Shown: piece after piece, positions 1 to 11,249 of the stretch
How positions within the stretch are numbered: the stretch's first letter is position 1
Layout of the letters: each line of letters starts with the position of its first letter
NCBI GenBank assembly: GCA_963383645.1
Contig: OY726569.1
Coordinates: forward strand, 32,279,592 to 32,343,591
From: Muscardinus avellanarius
Taxonomy: Eukaryota > Chordata > Mammalia > Rodentia > Gliridae
Length of the DNA: 64,000 nt
Direction of reading: 5' to 3'
The notes under the pieces: model-generated
The model's database searches: none
What the model saw: the letters and a program-made list of their open reading frames with translations, nothing else
What the model was told of the DNA's origin: nothing
Made by a program: the position numbers and the translations under genes

Positions 1-345
1 AGAAAAAAGTAAACAAGAGAGGTTAAGAAAGGCATGACCTACCAAGATTTCTTGTCTTAAATTCTTCCCCCAATCAAAATGAACAGATGAGAATGTAAAT
101 GGGTGTCCAGTTTTCCAACCATTTCATAATTGCTTAGCTCCATACATAAAGTCATCTGAAGTAGGCCAGCATTAACAGCAGGGCATAGAAAATGGAGAGA
201 ATTTGTGGAGATGGGGAAAACAATGTACTTCCTGAGGACCATTTGGCAAGTCATTAACATGTATGGAATGCTTAAAATGCTTGATTCTCAAGATCATGGG
301 TAAGTTCCTCACTACTGCTGGAGACATTTTCTGCAGGTGGCTGTT
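1..345. other. Unique AT-rich sequence, nothing recognised
   Basis: No repeat family, motif or coding pattern was recognised. A short antisense frame here has no domain-like content and is treated as chance. Confidence 0.5.
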
Positions 346-715
346 ATAGGCTGAATCTTATTGTTCCAAAATTCATATGTTGAAATCTTTACCCCCGGTT
401 AACTCAAAATGTGATTGTTTTGGAGATACTCTCTGAAAGAAGTAAGTGAGGAAAATCATTATGGATGGATCTGAAGCCAGTATGACCTGTGTCCTTATAA
501 AATGAAGAACTTAGATCCCCAACATCCACAGAGGAAAGATTATATGAAGACACAGGAAGAAGACTGCCAACTGTAAGACAAGAAGAGATGCTTCTGAGGC
601 CCTAATTCTTGATATTCAGACTTGATCTAAGTTGCCCAAACTCTGTAACTGCAAGAAATAACTGTCTGCTGTGTCAGTCACCCATGGGTGGTACTTGGTG
701 ATCTGTGGCCCTAGC
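346..715 (+). mobile_element. MLT1/MaLR-like solo LTR relic
   Basis: The text runs in the order of the mammalian MaLR LTR consensus as I know it: a 'ggctgaat' start, 'aaaattcatatgttgaaat', a 'tgtgattgttttggaga' block, 'gtccttataaaa', 'gaagacacaggaag', and an end with 'ctgtaactgcaagaaataa'. It is strongly diverged, with no internal retroviral sequence beside it, so it is an old solo LTR. The exact subfamily cannot be named by eye. Confidence 0.6.
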
Positions 716-764
716 AAGCTAGTTGAGTAGCAAATGACAGTGTGGACAGTCCTTGGCTTCTGTT

Positions 765-779
765 AAAGACCATTGATAG
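765..779. repeat. 5' TSD of SINE at 780
   Basis: The 15-mer aaagaccattgatag recurs exactly at 977-991 on the other side of the SINE. This is the signature of L1-mediated insertion. Confidence 0.9.
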
Positions 780-976
780 GCTGGGCGTGGTGGCGCACGC
801 TTGTAATCCCCGCGCTTGGGAGGCGGAGACAGGAGGATCGCGCAGGTTCGAAGCCAGCCGTGCTGGCATAAGAGACCCTGTTTCAAAAATATAAAATAGG
901 TCTGGGAGTGTAGCCCGGAGGTAGAAGGGCTTCCAGGAACCCCAGTACCACCAAAAAAAAAAAAAAAAAAAAAAAA
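780..976 (+). mobile_element. B1-dID SINE, young subfamily, full length
   Basis: The B1-like half starts 'gctgggcgtggtggcgcacg' and contains a 'ggttcgaagccagcc' box-B-like stretch. A short A/T linker follows, then the ID-like half 'tctgggagtgtagcccggag' and a pure A tail. The perfect TSD (765-779 and 977-991) and uninterrupted tail make it recent. It carries the 'gaagggcttccaggaacccc' end and lacks the 'cagcaacttagtgaggc' block, which mark the young subfamily of this genome. Confidence 0.92.
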
Positions 977-991
977 AAAGACCATTGATAG

Positions 992-1575
992 CACATAGGT
1001 TATTCAGCTTCTTGTTCTTCGTTTCTATTTTTCATTAACATATTTTCCAGAAAAATGAATATAAGTTAAAAGAAAAACAAATTTGATAAATATTTGTTGG
1101 GGAGAGGTGATTTAAGAACAAATATATGCCCCTTTTCTCCTTCAACACACGCAAAGTTAAATATTCCCTTTTTTGTGCTCCTATTGCACTTAGAGTATCT
1201 AAATATTTAATTATCTAGATTATAAACAGTATGCAGGTAAGAATTTGTTTTGTTTCTTTATGCATGGCATCGTAGTTTCTGTGACAGAATATCTTAGAAC
1301 CTTGGGCAGCACTTGACACACACTGGGCACTTAGTAAAGGTAATAGGGATCCATTAAACATTTTTTTGAACCAAGGAACCCTACGACAGTGGTAGCTTTG
1401 CTCACTCTTCCACTGATAGAGAAACACAGTTTAAGTGATTTTTCTAAGATTACATTAACTTTTATTTTTTAATGTGCCCCCCCAAAAAATCACACTTCTT
1501 TTTTCCTAAACTATTGGTGGTTTAACCATTGCATTCTAAACCATTGGTGGACACAAAAGAAACTGAAAATAGAAA
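992..1575. other. Mostly unique; possible L2/MIR scrap near 1300
   Basis: Around 1290-1350 'gcacttgacacacactgggcacttagtaaa' style wording resembles the end of MIR/L2 ('gcacatagtaggtgctcaat'), but the match is too short to call firmly. The rest is unique. Confidence 0.3.
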
Positions 1576-1595
1576 CCAGAATATCACCTTTATTA

Positions 1596-1796
1596 ATGTT
1601 GTTTGGGGTTTTTTTGTGGTGGTACTGGGGTCTCTGGAAGCCCTTCAACCTCCGGGCTACACTCCCAGACCTATTTTATATTTTTATTTGGAAACAGGGT
1701 CTCTTAAGCCAGAGCGGCTGGCTTTGAACCTGCATGATTCTCCTGTCTCTGCCTCCCAAGCGCGGGGATTACAAGTGTGCACCACCATGCCCAGCC
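1596..1796 (-). mobile_element. B1-dID SINE, young subfamily, antisense
   Basis: On the plus strand the copy starts with its T-rich tail and 'ggtggtactggggt', passes the inverted ID half 'cgggctacactcccagac' and ends with the inverted B1 head 'caccaccatgcccagcc'. The flanks share the TSD agaatatcacctttatta (1578-1595 and 1797-1814), which is exact. Confidence 0.92.
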
Positions 1797-1814
1797 AGAA
1801 TATCACCTTTATTA

Positions 1815-3717
1815 TAAAGACTAGATAGAGGAACATAGTAGAATACATAATGACCCAAGGCTCCCCAATACAGAACCCTAAAATTAGAAAGCCATTCCCA
1901 GATAGTCATAGAAAGAGTTGGATTGACTAGAGATCCCTCTTTCAGAACATACCACATAGGGCAGTGAGTTGGAGTATGGTGAAAACGTGCCTTTCTTGGC
2001 AGCTGGATACCCTAGAAAAAAAGAATGAAGTGACATTAAAAGTCATGCATAAGGTGAACTGCTTCACCTCTACTAGAGAGGAGGATGCAGGAGAGTGAGT
2101 GATGGGCAGAGTTACTCTAACGCTTGGTCCTCCTCAGAGAAGGAAAGATCAAGAGCCAGGGGTAAGTGTCCCCAACCCTTTCCCTTCCAACTAGCGCAGA
2201 GCTCAGACTAAAGTCTCTGACAGTCTTTTGCTTCTTACTTTAGTAGAGTCAAGGAATAAAAATGAGTCATCATAACCTGAGTTTGAACATCTATCTAGAG
2301 TCAAACTGTGGTTAAGTAGCAGGCTGTCCTTAACAGACTTATCTACAGGTCTAACATAAAGGTTATATTACAAAGCTTTACATTTTGCCTATGGCAAAAA
2401 AACAAATAAATAGCGAGATAATAATTTTTTAAGTACCACAAAAAAGAAACAACCTGGAAGCATTTCTGACCTAGGGCAAATTGGAAAATGAGAGTTAGGA
2501 TGGGCCAGGTGACAGGAGGGCTTGTAGGTTGGAGAAAAAGAATTTCTCCTGAGAGACGTTCATCTCTATTTGCACAACCACTTATTGTTTACAGAAACAA
2601 AAAAGAAAAAAAGGTTGTCAAAACATCCTTCCAACTAGCCCAGAATACAGCAGTAAGGAATGATTGCCTCCCATTAATGATGTGCTGGTCAGTGTTTATC
2701 AACCGACTTCAGGGTAAGAGAGGCCCTGATTTGTAGTGTTTGCCGATTTCTGGGGTGTCAATTCTCAAATTGTGGCCCACTTCAGCTCCAACATGATGTA
2801 AATCAGCTCACAAAATTTCTGAAAATTCAATAATAAACTTTCAAGTCAGTGCATGCAGGGTCCAGGATACTACCACCAACTGACAGATGCTTGAGAGAGA
2901 AAAGTCGACCCCTGAGGGTCTCAGCTCAGCAAGACTCTCTGGAGTCCAGAGAGTCAAAGGGAAGCGCACAGAGCTCTGGCCTTGCTTAAGAGAAGGTTTG
3001 AGTTTTCAGATGCTTGGGGCTGAAATCCAGACTCTGGCTGGGGGCAGTCTCTCTGCTTTTCCATCATATTCTATTTTAGATCTTTAAAGTAGAAAATAAC
3101 TGGGACTTAAGTTTTGATTTATTGACAGCATCTGTGTTTGCTGGATGCTAACATGAGTTTGACAAAGATAAGGAACTACTGTAATAATTAGTGCAAATAA
3201 CGCACTGAACATACCCACTGACCACATACCGAGGACGATCAAACTTGTAATTTATGTATCAGTGTGCGTAAAATGACTAAATGCAAGCAATTCCCATATA
3301 GGAAAGGCTCACATATATGCACAGAGGCACAGGATGAAACTCCATTTTAATGGTGCTTCTTTTTTGGTTCTAATTAAGCCAATTGTGGATCTCTTTGTGG
3401 GTGCCCAGTGATTTTCCTTAGGTAGTTAATTAGAGACTGCCAATTTATACCTGTGTCTGACTGAGCACAATGGAGAGGAGTAAAGATAAATTAAGATTGG
3501 GAAAAGCTGATGGCAGAAAAGATTACAAGGGCTATTAAAGATTTAGCAGTAGGATGGGGTTATAGAATGCAAACTTTTTGCCATTCTTGAAAGTTTGAGT
3601 ACTAGAATACTATTGCTATACTTGGAACACTGGGGAAGAATAGAGAAGTCAGGTGAGGAGTTTCTGCCTCCTTGTAATCTGATAATACACTGTATTTTTT
3701 AAATAGTAGGTGATTAA

Positions 3718-3718
<1 letters not shown>
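1815..3718. other. Unique sequence, 1.9 kb
   Basis: No recognisable repeat, RNA gene or coding exon. Scattered short open frames on the plus strand show no conserved domain character. Probably intergenic or intronic. Confidence 0.5.

Positions 3719-3720
<2 letters not shown>

Positions 3721-3766
<46 letters not shown>
3721..3766. repeat. (CT)n microsatellite, left of SINE
   Basis: 46 bp of pure CT directly touching the 3' (tail) side of an antisense SINE. A second CT tract of the same length lies on the other side of that SINE. Confidence 0.97.
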
Positions 3767-3768
<2 letters not shown>

Positions 3769-3972
3769 CAGTACTGGAGATGAAACCCAGGGATATTCGA
3801 CCTCTGAGCTACAGCCCCAGCCCCAGCCTTATTTTTATTCTTTATTTTGAAACAGGGTCTCACTGAGCTGCAAAGGGCCTCACTAAGTAGCTGAGGCTGT
3901 CTGCGAACCGGGATCCTCCTGTCTCAGCCTCCCAAATGCTGGGATTACAAGTGGTGCACCACCATGCCTGGT
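3767..3972 (-). mobile_element. B1-dID SINE, older subfamily, antisense
   Basis: The inverted ID half 'ctctgagctacagcccc' is followed by a T-rich linker, then the inverted 'ctcactgagctgcaaagggc' and 'cactaagtagctgaggc' blocks typical of the older subfamily, and the B1 head 'ccaccatgcctgg'. The copy sits between two CT tracts. Confidence 0.9.
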
Positions 3973-3973
3973 G

Positions 3974-3978
<5 letters not shown>

Positions 3979-4024
<46 letters not shown>
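3979..4024. repeat. (CT)n microsatellite, right of SINE
   Basis: 46 bp of TC/CT, matching the length of the tract at 3721-3766. It decays into a wider pyrimidine-rich stretch (4025-4075). Confidence 0.97.
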
Positions 4025-4027
<3 letters not shown>

Positions 4028-4194
4028 TTCTCTTTCCCTCGGTGTCTCCTTTCCTTTCTTCCCTCCCTCTCCTTCTAATATTATGTTCAATAATATCCTC
4101 TTCATTTTTGTAAACCTTTTCATTTAGCCTTTCTGATATTTACTCTTATGGCATTACTCTACCCTTTGGAATGCCCACTTTCTGTTGTTTACAT

Positions 4195-4460
4195 GTGTGC
4201 CTTTTTAAAGTGTTTTCTTTTAAACTAGTGCATTGCAATTATACATTGTAATGAGATTCAATGAGATTCAATGTGATGTGCTTCCCTCCACATCCCACCT
4301 GGCCTCCCTCCCCACGCACATTAGTGAGATTGGTAGTAACACCTTCATATATTGCCACAGTATCATTGAATTATTTTCTTCCTCAATCCTTCCTCTTCCC
4401 TTCCCTAACTTACTCCGCCACCCCCTTCACGACTCCACAGGTTTCTCTCCATATTGTTTA
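4195..4460 (-). mobile_element. L1 3'UTR fragment, antisense
   Basis: The wording 'tagtgcattgcaattataca...atgagattcaatg' followed by C/T-rich text ('cttccctccacatcc') is the reverse of the G-rich L1 3'UTR and 'aatgcaccaataaaa' tail seen elsewhere in the window. It is diverged and 5'-truncated. Confidence 0.6.
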
Positions 4461-4496
4461 AAGTCTCTTATGTTTCCTATTTTCTTTATCCTGTCC

Positions 4497-5225
4497 AACT
4501 CCAATTAGAATGGCAATCATCAAGAATACAAGCAATAACAAATGCTGGAAAGGATGTGGGGAAAAATAGAACTCTTATACACTGTTGGTGGAATTGTGAC
4601 TTAGTACAAACACTATGGAGATCAGTTTAGAGGTTCCTCAAAGAACTAGGGATGGAACTATTATATGACCTGGGTATACCACTCCTCAGTATCTTTCCAA
4701 AAGAATTAAAGTTAAAATACTAGAGTGATATATGCATACCTATGTTTATAGCAGCACAATTCACAATAGCCAAGTTATAAAATGGAATCAACCAAGGTGT
4801 CCATCAACAGATGGGATAAAGAAAAGGTGGAGCCAGGCATGGTGGTGGTGCATGCTTGCAATCCCAGTACTTGGGAGGTGGAGACAGAAGGATCCAGGCT
4901 TGCAGCCAGCCTCAGCCACTTAGTGAGGCCCTCTGCAACTTGGTGAGACCCTGCTTACAAATAAAGTATAAAAAAATAGGGCTAGGGGGTGTAGCTCAGA
5001 GGTAGACTGCCTTTAGGTTTGACTCCAGTATAACACACACACACACAAAAAAAAAAAAAAAAACGAAAGGAAAAAGAAAACATGGTATATCTACATAATG
5101 GAAATCTATTCAGCCATAAAGAAGAACAAAATTATGTCATTTTCAGGGAAATGGGTGGAACTGGAGAATATTATGCTATGTGAGATCAGCAAGTCTCAGA
5201 AGGTCAAGGGTTGGATGTTTTCTCA
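4497..5225 (+). mobile_element. L1 ORF2 3' end and start of 3'UTR, interrupted by a SINE
   Basis: The text follows the end of mammalian L1 ORF2: 'aaatgctggaaaggatgtgg', 'cactgttggtggaattgtga', 'gcagcacaattcacaatagc', then after the SINE 'tattcagccataaagaagaa' and 'gggtggaactggagaatatt'. The frame is broken by indels and stops, so this is a dead fragment. A SINE at 4831-5063 splits it. Confidence 0.88.
4831..5063 (+). mobile_element. B1-dID SINE, older subfamily, inside L1
   Basis: Head 'agccaggcatggtggtggtg', middle 'ctcagccacttagtgaggcc', ID half 'gctagggggtgtagctcaga', then an (AC)n plus A tail. It breaks the L1 text between 'gataaagaaaaggtgg' and 'aaagaaaacatgg', which together suggest an imperfect TSD. 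Confidence 0.9.
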
Positions 5226-5369
5226 CACGTGTGCCTTTCAAATATGAACTCATCAGAATTTCCTGTGGCAATGCAAGGATATCTTGGGGTGCTGTGTGGG
5301 AACATCTTGGGAGGGCAGTTAGACTCACGCATTCCTTTGAGCCACTGGGTCACACTCACCAGGCCTGGG

Positions 5370-5605
5370 CCAGGGAGCACAGCCAGTGATTTCAGACCAG
5401 CGCCCAGCCCTGGCCACCTGTGGGAGCTGCGGCAAGTGATATCATCTCTGAGTTCTCATCCCTCCTTTGTAACTTGATAATTTTGTCTTGATGTGATACT
5501 TATGAACTTTTCATAATATTAAATAATTTTTGCTTAACTTTGTAAGTGTCTAGCTCTGTGCCAGGACCACAGCAATTGCTCAACAGTTATTGACTATCTG
5601 CCCTT
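5370..5605 (+). mobile_element. MIR SINE relic
   Basis: The order of blocks matches MIR: 'agcacagccagtgatttcag', 'gagctgcggcaagtgatatc', 'tctgagttctcatccc', then the AT-rich part and 'ctgtgccaggaccacagcaa' leading to 'ctcaacagttattga'. It is ancient and much diverged. Confidence 0.65.
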
Positions 5606-6820
5606 ATGACAGTTTTTTCCAAAATCAGTATTCCTAATATCTAGCGCTACTTAACCTAGAACTAGATTAACTACTAATGCGTTAGATACCTGATATAATA
5701 ACCCCATATCCTTTAATAATATGTGAACAAGGCTTTACAAATCCATTGTTTCACATTGACTAGAGGCAGAACTATAGGATAGTTTGCAAATACAGAGGGG
5801 AAAGAAGATCTGAGCCACCCCAGAGACTTGGCAGCCAAATATTTTCCTTTCACTACCACCCTCCAGGGTCCCACACCGATATAGGACATCAGTTCTACCA
5901 GCTGTTTCCTCATCCCTCTGATGAAAGAACAAGTTATCAACTAAATAAGGCAAACCCTTATTTCACTTGTAGCAGAATGGATCTTTAATTATTGTCTGAA
6001 TGTCGGATTCTTGCTGCTACTAATAATATAGCTGAGAATTTACAGAATCATATATATTGAATCCTATATCTTTCCCAAAAAAATTACACATAAAAACAAA
6101 CCTCTTTATTTTCTCCACTTTTATTTTAACATAAAAATCTCTATCAAGCTTCTATCTTCCAGGTATTTTTTCAGGAAATTAAGGGTGTATGTTCGTGCAC
6201 GTGGGTATGTGGGTGTTCGTGTATATATGCGAATGTTCTCATGTATTTTCTTTCCTGATATTTACCTCTACTTTTAAACAAAACAGCTATGCTTATGTGC
6301 TATGGTTATCTGCCCCAACATCAAGATTTGGTTGATACCTACCTTATGGGAAGAACATTTAGCGTGCCAAATTTAAGGCACGCTCTATAACTTACATTGT
6401 ACATCAGCATTACACCTGTCTGAAGTTATAAATGTTCTCTTTAAATTCCTTCTTCTGAAAAAACATTTACTTTTTTCTTTTATTACATTTTTAATATAGT
6501 CACTTATAACCACATGGTAAGTTTTACCACTTGACCTGGTTATTTTTCTTCTTTAATGCCCTCCCCTCAAATCCTAAAATTATTTAGATTACAACAGTAT
6601 CCTCCAGCACAACAAAATCTTTTTCTAATTTTTTTGTTTGAAACCCTGAATGATTATCTAGAATTTAAAATTCTGATGGTTTGTACTCTTCTCAATATTC
6701 TTGTTTCTTTTCTACAGTTACAGTCCGAAAATAAAAAATAAAAAGAATAGAAACAAAAGTTACAGTTTACCTCTTTCTAGTCTTTAGCTTTCAAATCGGA
6801 CTTCTAATTTTTCAGAGAGT
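5606..6820. other. Unique AT-rich sequence, 1.2 kb
   Basis: No repeat or exon recognised. A diffuse TG/TA-rich patch is present near 6185-6240. Confidence 0.5.
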
Positions 6821-6825
6821 GCCAG

Positions 6826-7030
6826 ACCTGTAATCCCAGTACTTTGGAGGTACAAACAGGAGGATTGCATGTTTGAGACCAGCCTCAGCAATGTAGTGAT
6901 ATTCTCAGCAATTTAGCAAAACCTGTTTCAGAACAAAAAATAAGAAGGGTTGTGCGTGTAGCTCAGAGGTAGAATGTCCCTGGGCTCAATCCCCAGTATC
7001 ACAAGAAAAACAAAACAAAACAAAAAAAAA
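6826..7030 (+). mobile_element. B1-dID SINE, older, degenerate
   Basis: 'tgtaatcccagtactttgga', 'ctcagcaatgtagtgat' and ID half 'tgcgtgtagctcagaggtag' followed by a (CAAAA)n tail. The B1 head is eroded. Confidence 0.85.
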
Positions 7031-7195
7031 CCTCCAGCGAAATAAATAAGAAAAATTCTCATGAAATCATTGAAAGCAGTCAAACTAGCCAGTTGCTCAG
7101 GAATTCTATGAATTTCATTGGGCCTTCCAGCAAATCTCAGACATGTGATCAAGTAATAACCCAATCCACTTTTTTGTGTTGTATATGTGGTTCTA

Positions 7196-7398
7196 AAGTT
7201 TGAAGCCAGGGGGATATTCTACCTCCAAGATACACTCCCAGCCTTATTTTTTTTTTTTTTCTATTTTGAAACACGGTCTTGCCAAGTTGCAGAGGACCTG
7301 GCCAAGTTACTGAGGCTGGCCTTGAACCTTCAATCCTTGATCCTCCTGTCTAAATCCAAGTACTAAGATTACAGGTGTGTGCCACCATACTTGGCTCC
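7196..7398 (-). mobile_element. B1-dID SINE, older, antisense
   Basis: Inverted ID half with 'cctccaagatacactcccag', a T-run, then 'gccaagttgcagagg' and the B1 head 'gtgtgccaccatacttggc'. First of three SINEs in a 660-bp cluster. Confidence 0.85.
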
Positions 7399-7409
7399 CA
7401 GCTCACTGC

Positions 7410-7411
<2 letters not shown>

Positions 7412-7454
<43 letters not shown>
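7412..7454. repeat. (GT)n microsatellite
   Basis: About 43 bp of GT that directly precedes the tail end of an antisense SINE, so it probably grew from the A-rich SINE tail. Confidence 0.95.
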
Positions 7455-7457
<3 letters not shown>

Positions 7458-7459
7458 CG

Positions 7460-7860
7460 TGTGCTACTGAGGATTGAATGCAGATGCATTCTACCTCTGA
7501 GCTATACCCCTAGCCCTTTTGAGTTTTTTTTTTTTTTTTTTTTTATGTTGTACTGGAAATTGAATCCAAAGGCATTCTGCCTCTGAGCCATACCTGCAGC
7601 CCAATTTTATTTTCTGTTTTGAAACAGGGTCCCATTGAATTGCAAAGAGACTCCTTAAGTTGCTGAGGCTAGCCATGGACTTCTGATTCTCCTGTCCTAG
7701 CCTCCCAAGTACTATGATTACAGGTGTATGGAACCAAGCCTCCATTGATTTTTTGTTTTGTTTTGTTTAGTTTAACAGTATTTTGCTAGGTAGCTGAGAG
7801 TCTTGCTGAATTGCTAAAGCTGGTACTGAACCTGCAATCCTCTTGTTTCAGCCTCCCAAG
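7460..7860 (-). mobile_element. B1-dID SINE, antisense, split by a later SINE
   Basis: The ID half lies at 7460-7522 ('ctgagctatacccctagccc') and the B1 half resumes at 7743-7858 ('tgaacctgcaatcctcttgt'). The intervening 7523-7742 is another complete SINE in the same orientation. The outer copy is therefore the older one. Confidence 0.75.
7523..7742 (-). mobile_element. B1-dID SINE, antisense, inserted into the SINE at 7460
   Basis: A T-run then 'tactggaaattgaatccaaa', ID text 'ctctgagccatacctgcagc', linker and B1 half ending 'tatggaaccaagcc'. It interrupts the linker of the surrounding element. Confidence 0.82.
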
Positions 7861-10055
7861 TCACCTCGCAATAGTCATTCCAGGACTGGTGGCAGCAAGC
7901 TTTGTACGGCTCTGCAGGGAAGCCATCTACAAACATCCATCGCTGTGCATTACATTTCAGGTCCCTGTGAACCTCCCTTTTCCTTTGCCATATTTTTTTC
8001 AGCCAACAGCCACCCGACACTGGTCGTTATTCTGTTTCATCTTTCCAGAGAATGAATTTGTTTGGCCTCTTTCGATTATTTATCCCATCTTATCTAGAAA
8101 TAATGTTACTTCACTTAAAAATATCCTGAAACACAGAGGATAGTTCTCCTTTCTTTTACTTGCTTATCTAGCAGCCAAACTTGCTCATATTTATAACATA
8201 TATAATCGTTCACCACTTTCAGCAGAAATCCCAAGTACCTTAACTCCTGGGAAGACATACCTCAGTTGTGCATATTACTTCAATTTTTGTACAAAAGAGG
8301 AGGCAGAAATGTGGTTAAGTCTCTTCCCTCCCAGCCAAAAGAAAGAAAAAAAAAAATCACACCATGTTCACTGCGTAAAGCATTTGATGAGAGCCAAACG
8401 CTGGATCAATTCACTGAGGAAAACAGGGAATTTACCTCTAAAGACTGGTCACTTAAAAATAGATAAGATGTTGAGCTATGCAGTTTATCACTGGCACACA
8501 GCCTGGAACCTAAAAGAGATAATGTTGCGGACAAGTAACACTTCATTAAAAATTGAAAATATATTACTCGCATCAGTAGTGTGTTCCTTTCGACTGCTTC
8601 TGCTCCGTGTGCAAGCTCTAAGACAGGGATTGCAACGAAGCAGGCTGCGTTGCCTTTTGTAGGTCACGGGAATTACCTGAGCTTTTGATGCTATTTCTTC
8701 TCAAATTATTTATAAGGTTATAATAGCCAGGAATTTGAAGGAGCGATGTGAAAAGAGCACTTGAAGCTCTGAGAATAGCCAGACTAGCAATCTTAGGGAC
8801 ACCTGATTTGCAGATGCTAGTTGTCTGGATTGCGTTTTAAAGGGAGCTTTCTGTTAGTTGGTATCCATTGCTGGAGATGTGATTTTTCTCTGTGTTTTCC
8901 TGGGCTGGTGTTGTGGGGTTTATATTTGGCACTATCTACTCTGAAATTAGCCAGAAGATTACTGAAGAGAGAAACTTTGTACTATGAGCTCAACACCAAA
9001 ATAAAAACAAGAGCAGTGTCTCAAGGCTGTTTTCTCAGAGATTTATTGGGCCTTATTAAATTTGGAACCAGTCAAGAAGAATACAACAGCTGTTGTGAAT
9101 TTCAAACAAAAGCAAAACAGCCTCTCCTCTGTTTTCTTCCTTCCTAGTGGCCCTGTAAGCTGTTAAACTCTCTGGGCAAGATCTATCTTACTTATGCTAA
9201 CCCACTGGAAAGCAGTGTTTACATATACGATGTGATACCAGTAAGGATAATCCAAGAGATTTGTTTTGATTTACTTCTCATTTCAGGGCATTTATGGATA
9301 GCTTATAAAGAAGAAGCTGCACTACAAAGCTTACAAAAAACTGATTTCCACAAAACCAAAGATTTTGAGGTTGTTTTCTATGGTGTTTCTGCCACCATCC
9401 CTGCACCTGAATCTTCACTAAGGAATTCTAAACTATACTAAAGAGTGTAATCACAATGCGATATGTCAGTATTATTTCAAGCTTATTCCTCGGGAAAACT
9501 GGAAATGTTAATGAAAGCTTCCAGTTATCTAATGTAGATACACTTTGCTTTAATGTAAAGGAAAACTCGGGGTGCAGGTGGCTTTGAAATGGTAAAACAA
9601 AACAATAAACAAATAATTCTTACTCAGACATTTTTGTAAAGAGTGAAGATGTAGTATGTGACCTCGAGGTCAAATGGAGCTCACCTAGGAATTTGAAAAA
9701 ACATTCTTAATTATATTAGCACACATTAGTTAATAAATAGTAATGTCTTTTCAGCTATTAATTTGAGAAGTTTAGTCTAAATGAGAGAAGATGAGTTTTA
9801 ATTGCCACACTAGGCATCTATAATTGATTTTAAAAAAGGGGTTAGAGGACTTAACAGATAAAGTTTATGAGAAGAAACTTACCATAGAAATTAGTATCTG
9901 AATCTGCAAATCAGACTCCAGCACGTTGCCATGGTGAAGGTAATCCAGGTGGCACATTCTATTTGAGCTTTTACCTAGTTAGGCATGTTTAGAAGAGAGA
10001 TTAAAGTCTAACATTTGATCTTATTTTGCTGCAATTCTATGGCTCTGTCACTGTA
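7861..10055. other. Unique sequence, 2.2 kb
   Basis: No repeats recognised. Several plus-strand open frames of 66-117 codons (8309-8662, 8821-9147) lie here, but none shows a recognisable domain or convincing coding context. Confidence 0.45.
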
Positions 10056-10450
10056 TCAGTCAGGGTCCAGCCCATGAACAGAAGTCACACCTGTTGTTTT
10101 CAATGGAAATTTGTCGTATAAAGAATTTTTAGCTCACATATTGGTAAACTGTAAAGTCAAGATAGGAATACTAAGATATCAAACAGAGTATAATTATTAG
10201 GGTTGGAGGGATGAAGGTTAGAATGGTCAAAATGTAGACTCTAGGAGGGGGAAGGTGCCAGAGAATAGGAACTAAGAGTGTCTGAAACGGAGTCTTGGAC
10301 CAGGTACTGATATCTCCAGTAATTGGAGAAAGACCCTATGTGGCTGGGATAGACTGTGAGAAAAGACACCTGCCATCTGGGTCCCTTTCTTATATCTCCG
10401 AAGAAATTCAATGAGGCTAGTTTGGGGACTATCTTAAAAACAGCTGAATG
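10055..10450 (+). repeat. Unnamed old dispersed repeat, copy A
   Basis: Starts 'tatcagtcagggtccagccc', then 'gaacagaagtcacacctgtt'. A second diverged copy with the same opening order ('gcagaagtcattcaggatgtttcaagcagaaaa') lies at 56870-57240. I recall the 'cagtcagggtcca' opening from old mammalian interspersed repeats but cannot name the family. Confidence 0.35.
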
Positions 10451-10795
10451 AAATGCCTATGTTACTAGAAAACACTTTGGCTGCCAAAGTGTGGAACATT
10501 GCTAGGGTAACAATAACAGGGGTAGAGAATAAAACCAGAAAAATAATAAACAGAAAAGAACTGGTCACTTCTTTCTCATCTAGTCTCTCGGTCTCTCTCT
10601 AGTGCTTTCTTTAAGCCAAGAACAACGGGGAGTCAACCAAAAAAACAAAAATGTGCTTTACAGAGAAAGCCAGCTCAGGCATCCCAAAGCTGGCTGTGGC
10701 CACGTAGATTTGATGCTGAGAGGCAATAGCTTAATAACTGACACAGTAGTCACTGAAACTTGAAAAGGTTCACTGAATTGTTTCCTCAGATCACA
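10451..10795. other. Unique sequence
   Basis: Nothing recognised. It merges downstream into a T-rich stretch at 10805-10870. Confidence 0.4.
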
Positions 10796-10869
10796 TACTT
10801 TAGACACATTTTATTTTTTTAATCTGAATATCTTTTTATTTTTATTGTTTTAATTTAATTTTTATTTTT

Positions 10870-11035
10870 TATATGTGGAACATATTGAGAGTGGTGTACA
10901 TTTACGTTATGCTTCATGCCCTTCCCCCTCTTGTTCCCTCCCCCCCCCAGTAGAGAGTGTCCAGGTTAATCGTGTTGTATTTATGCTATTACACATATTC
11001 ATATGTAGCTCCTCCATTGAACAACCTCAGCTTTC
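10870..11035 (-). mobile_element. Possible L1 3'UTR scrap, antisense
   Basis: 'gaacatattgagagtggtgtacatt' and the C-rich 'ccctcttgttccctcccc' look like an inverted G-rich L1 3'UTR, but divergence is high. It abuts sense L1 text at 11045. Confidence 0.35.
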
Positions 11036-11044
11036 TTCTCCTAT

Positions 11045-11215
11045 CCTTGCAAGAAGATGGAAGGAACTAGAGAACATTATGTTAAGTGAGATTAGTCAAG
11101 CACAGAAAGAGAAGGGACATATGTTTTCTCTAATATGTTCAAGCTAGGGAGTAATGGTAATACCAGAGGGATTCCAGATGATGGAGGGAAAATCTCAGCA
11201 AAGCTTGAACAGAAG
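11045..11215 (+). mobile_element. L1 ORF2 end / 3'UTR fragment
   Basis: 'gaactagagaacattatgttaagtgagattagtcaagc' style text followed by 'catatgttttctctaatatg' is the same L1 section as at 5155-5225 and 17870-17920 in this window. Confidence 0.72.
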
Positions 11216-11249
11216 GATAGGAGAGGAAGAAAGCTGAGGTTGTTTAGAC

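Noticed and set aside
8309..9147. Plus-strand frames of 117 and 108 codons in unique sequence
   Set aside because: No recognisable domain, no flanking splice pattern that I could defend, and lengths are within chance for this base composition.
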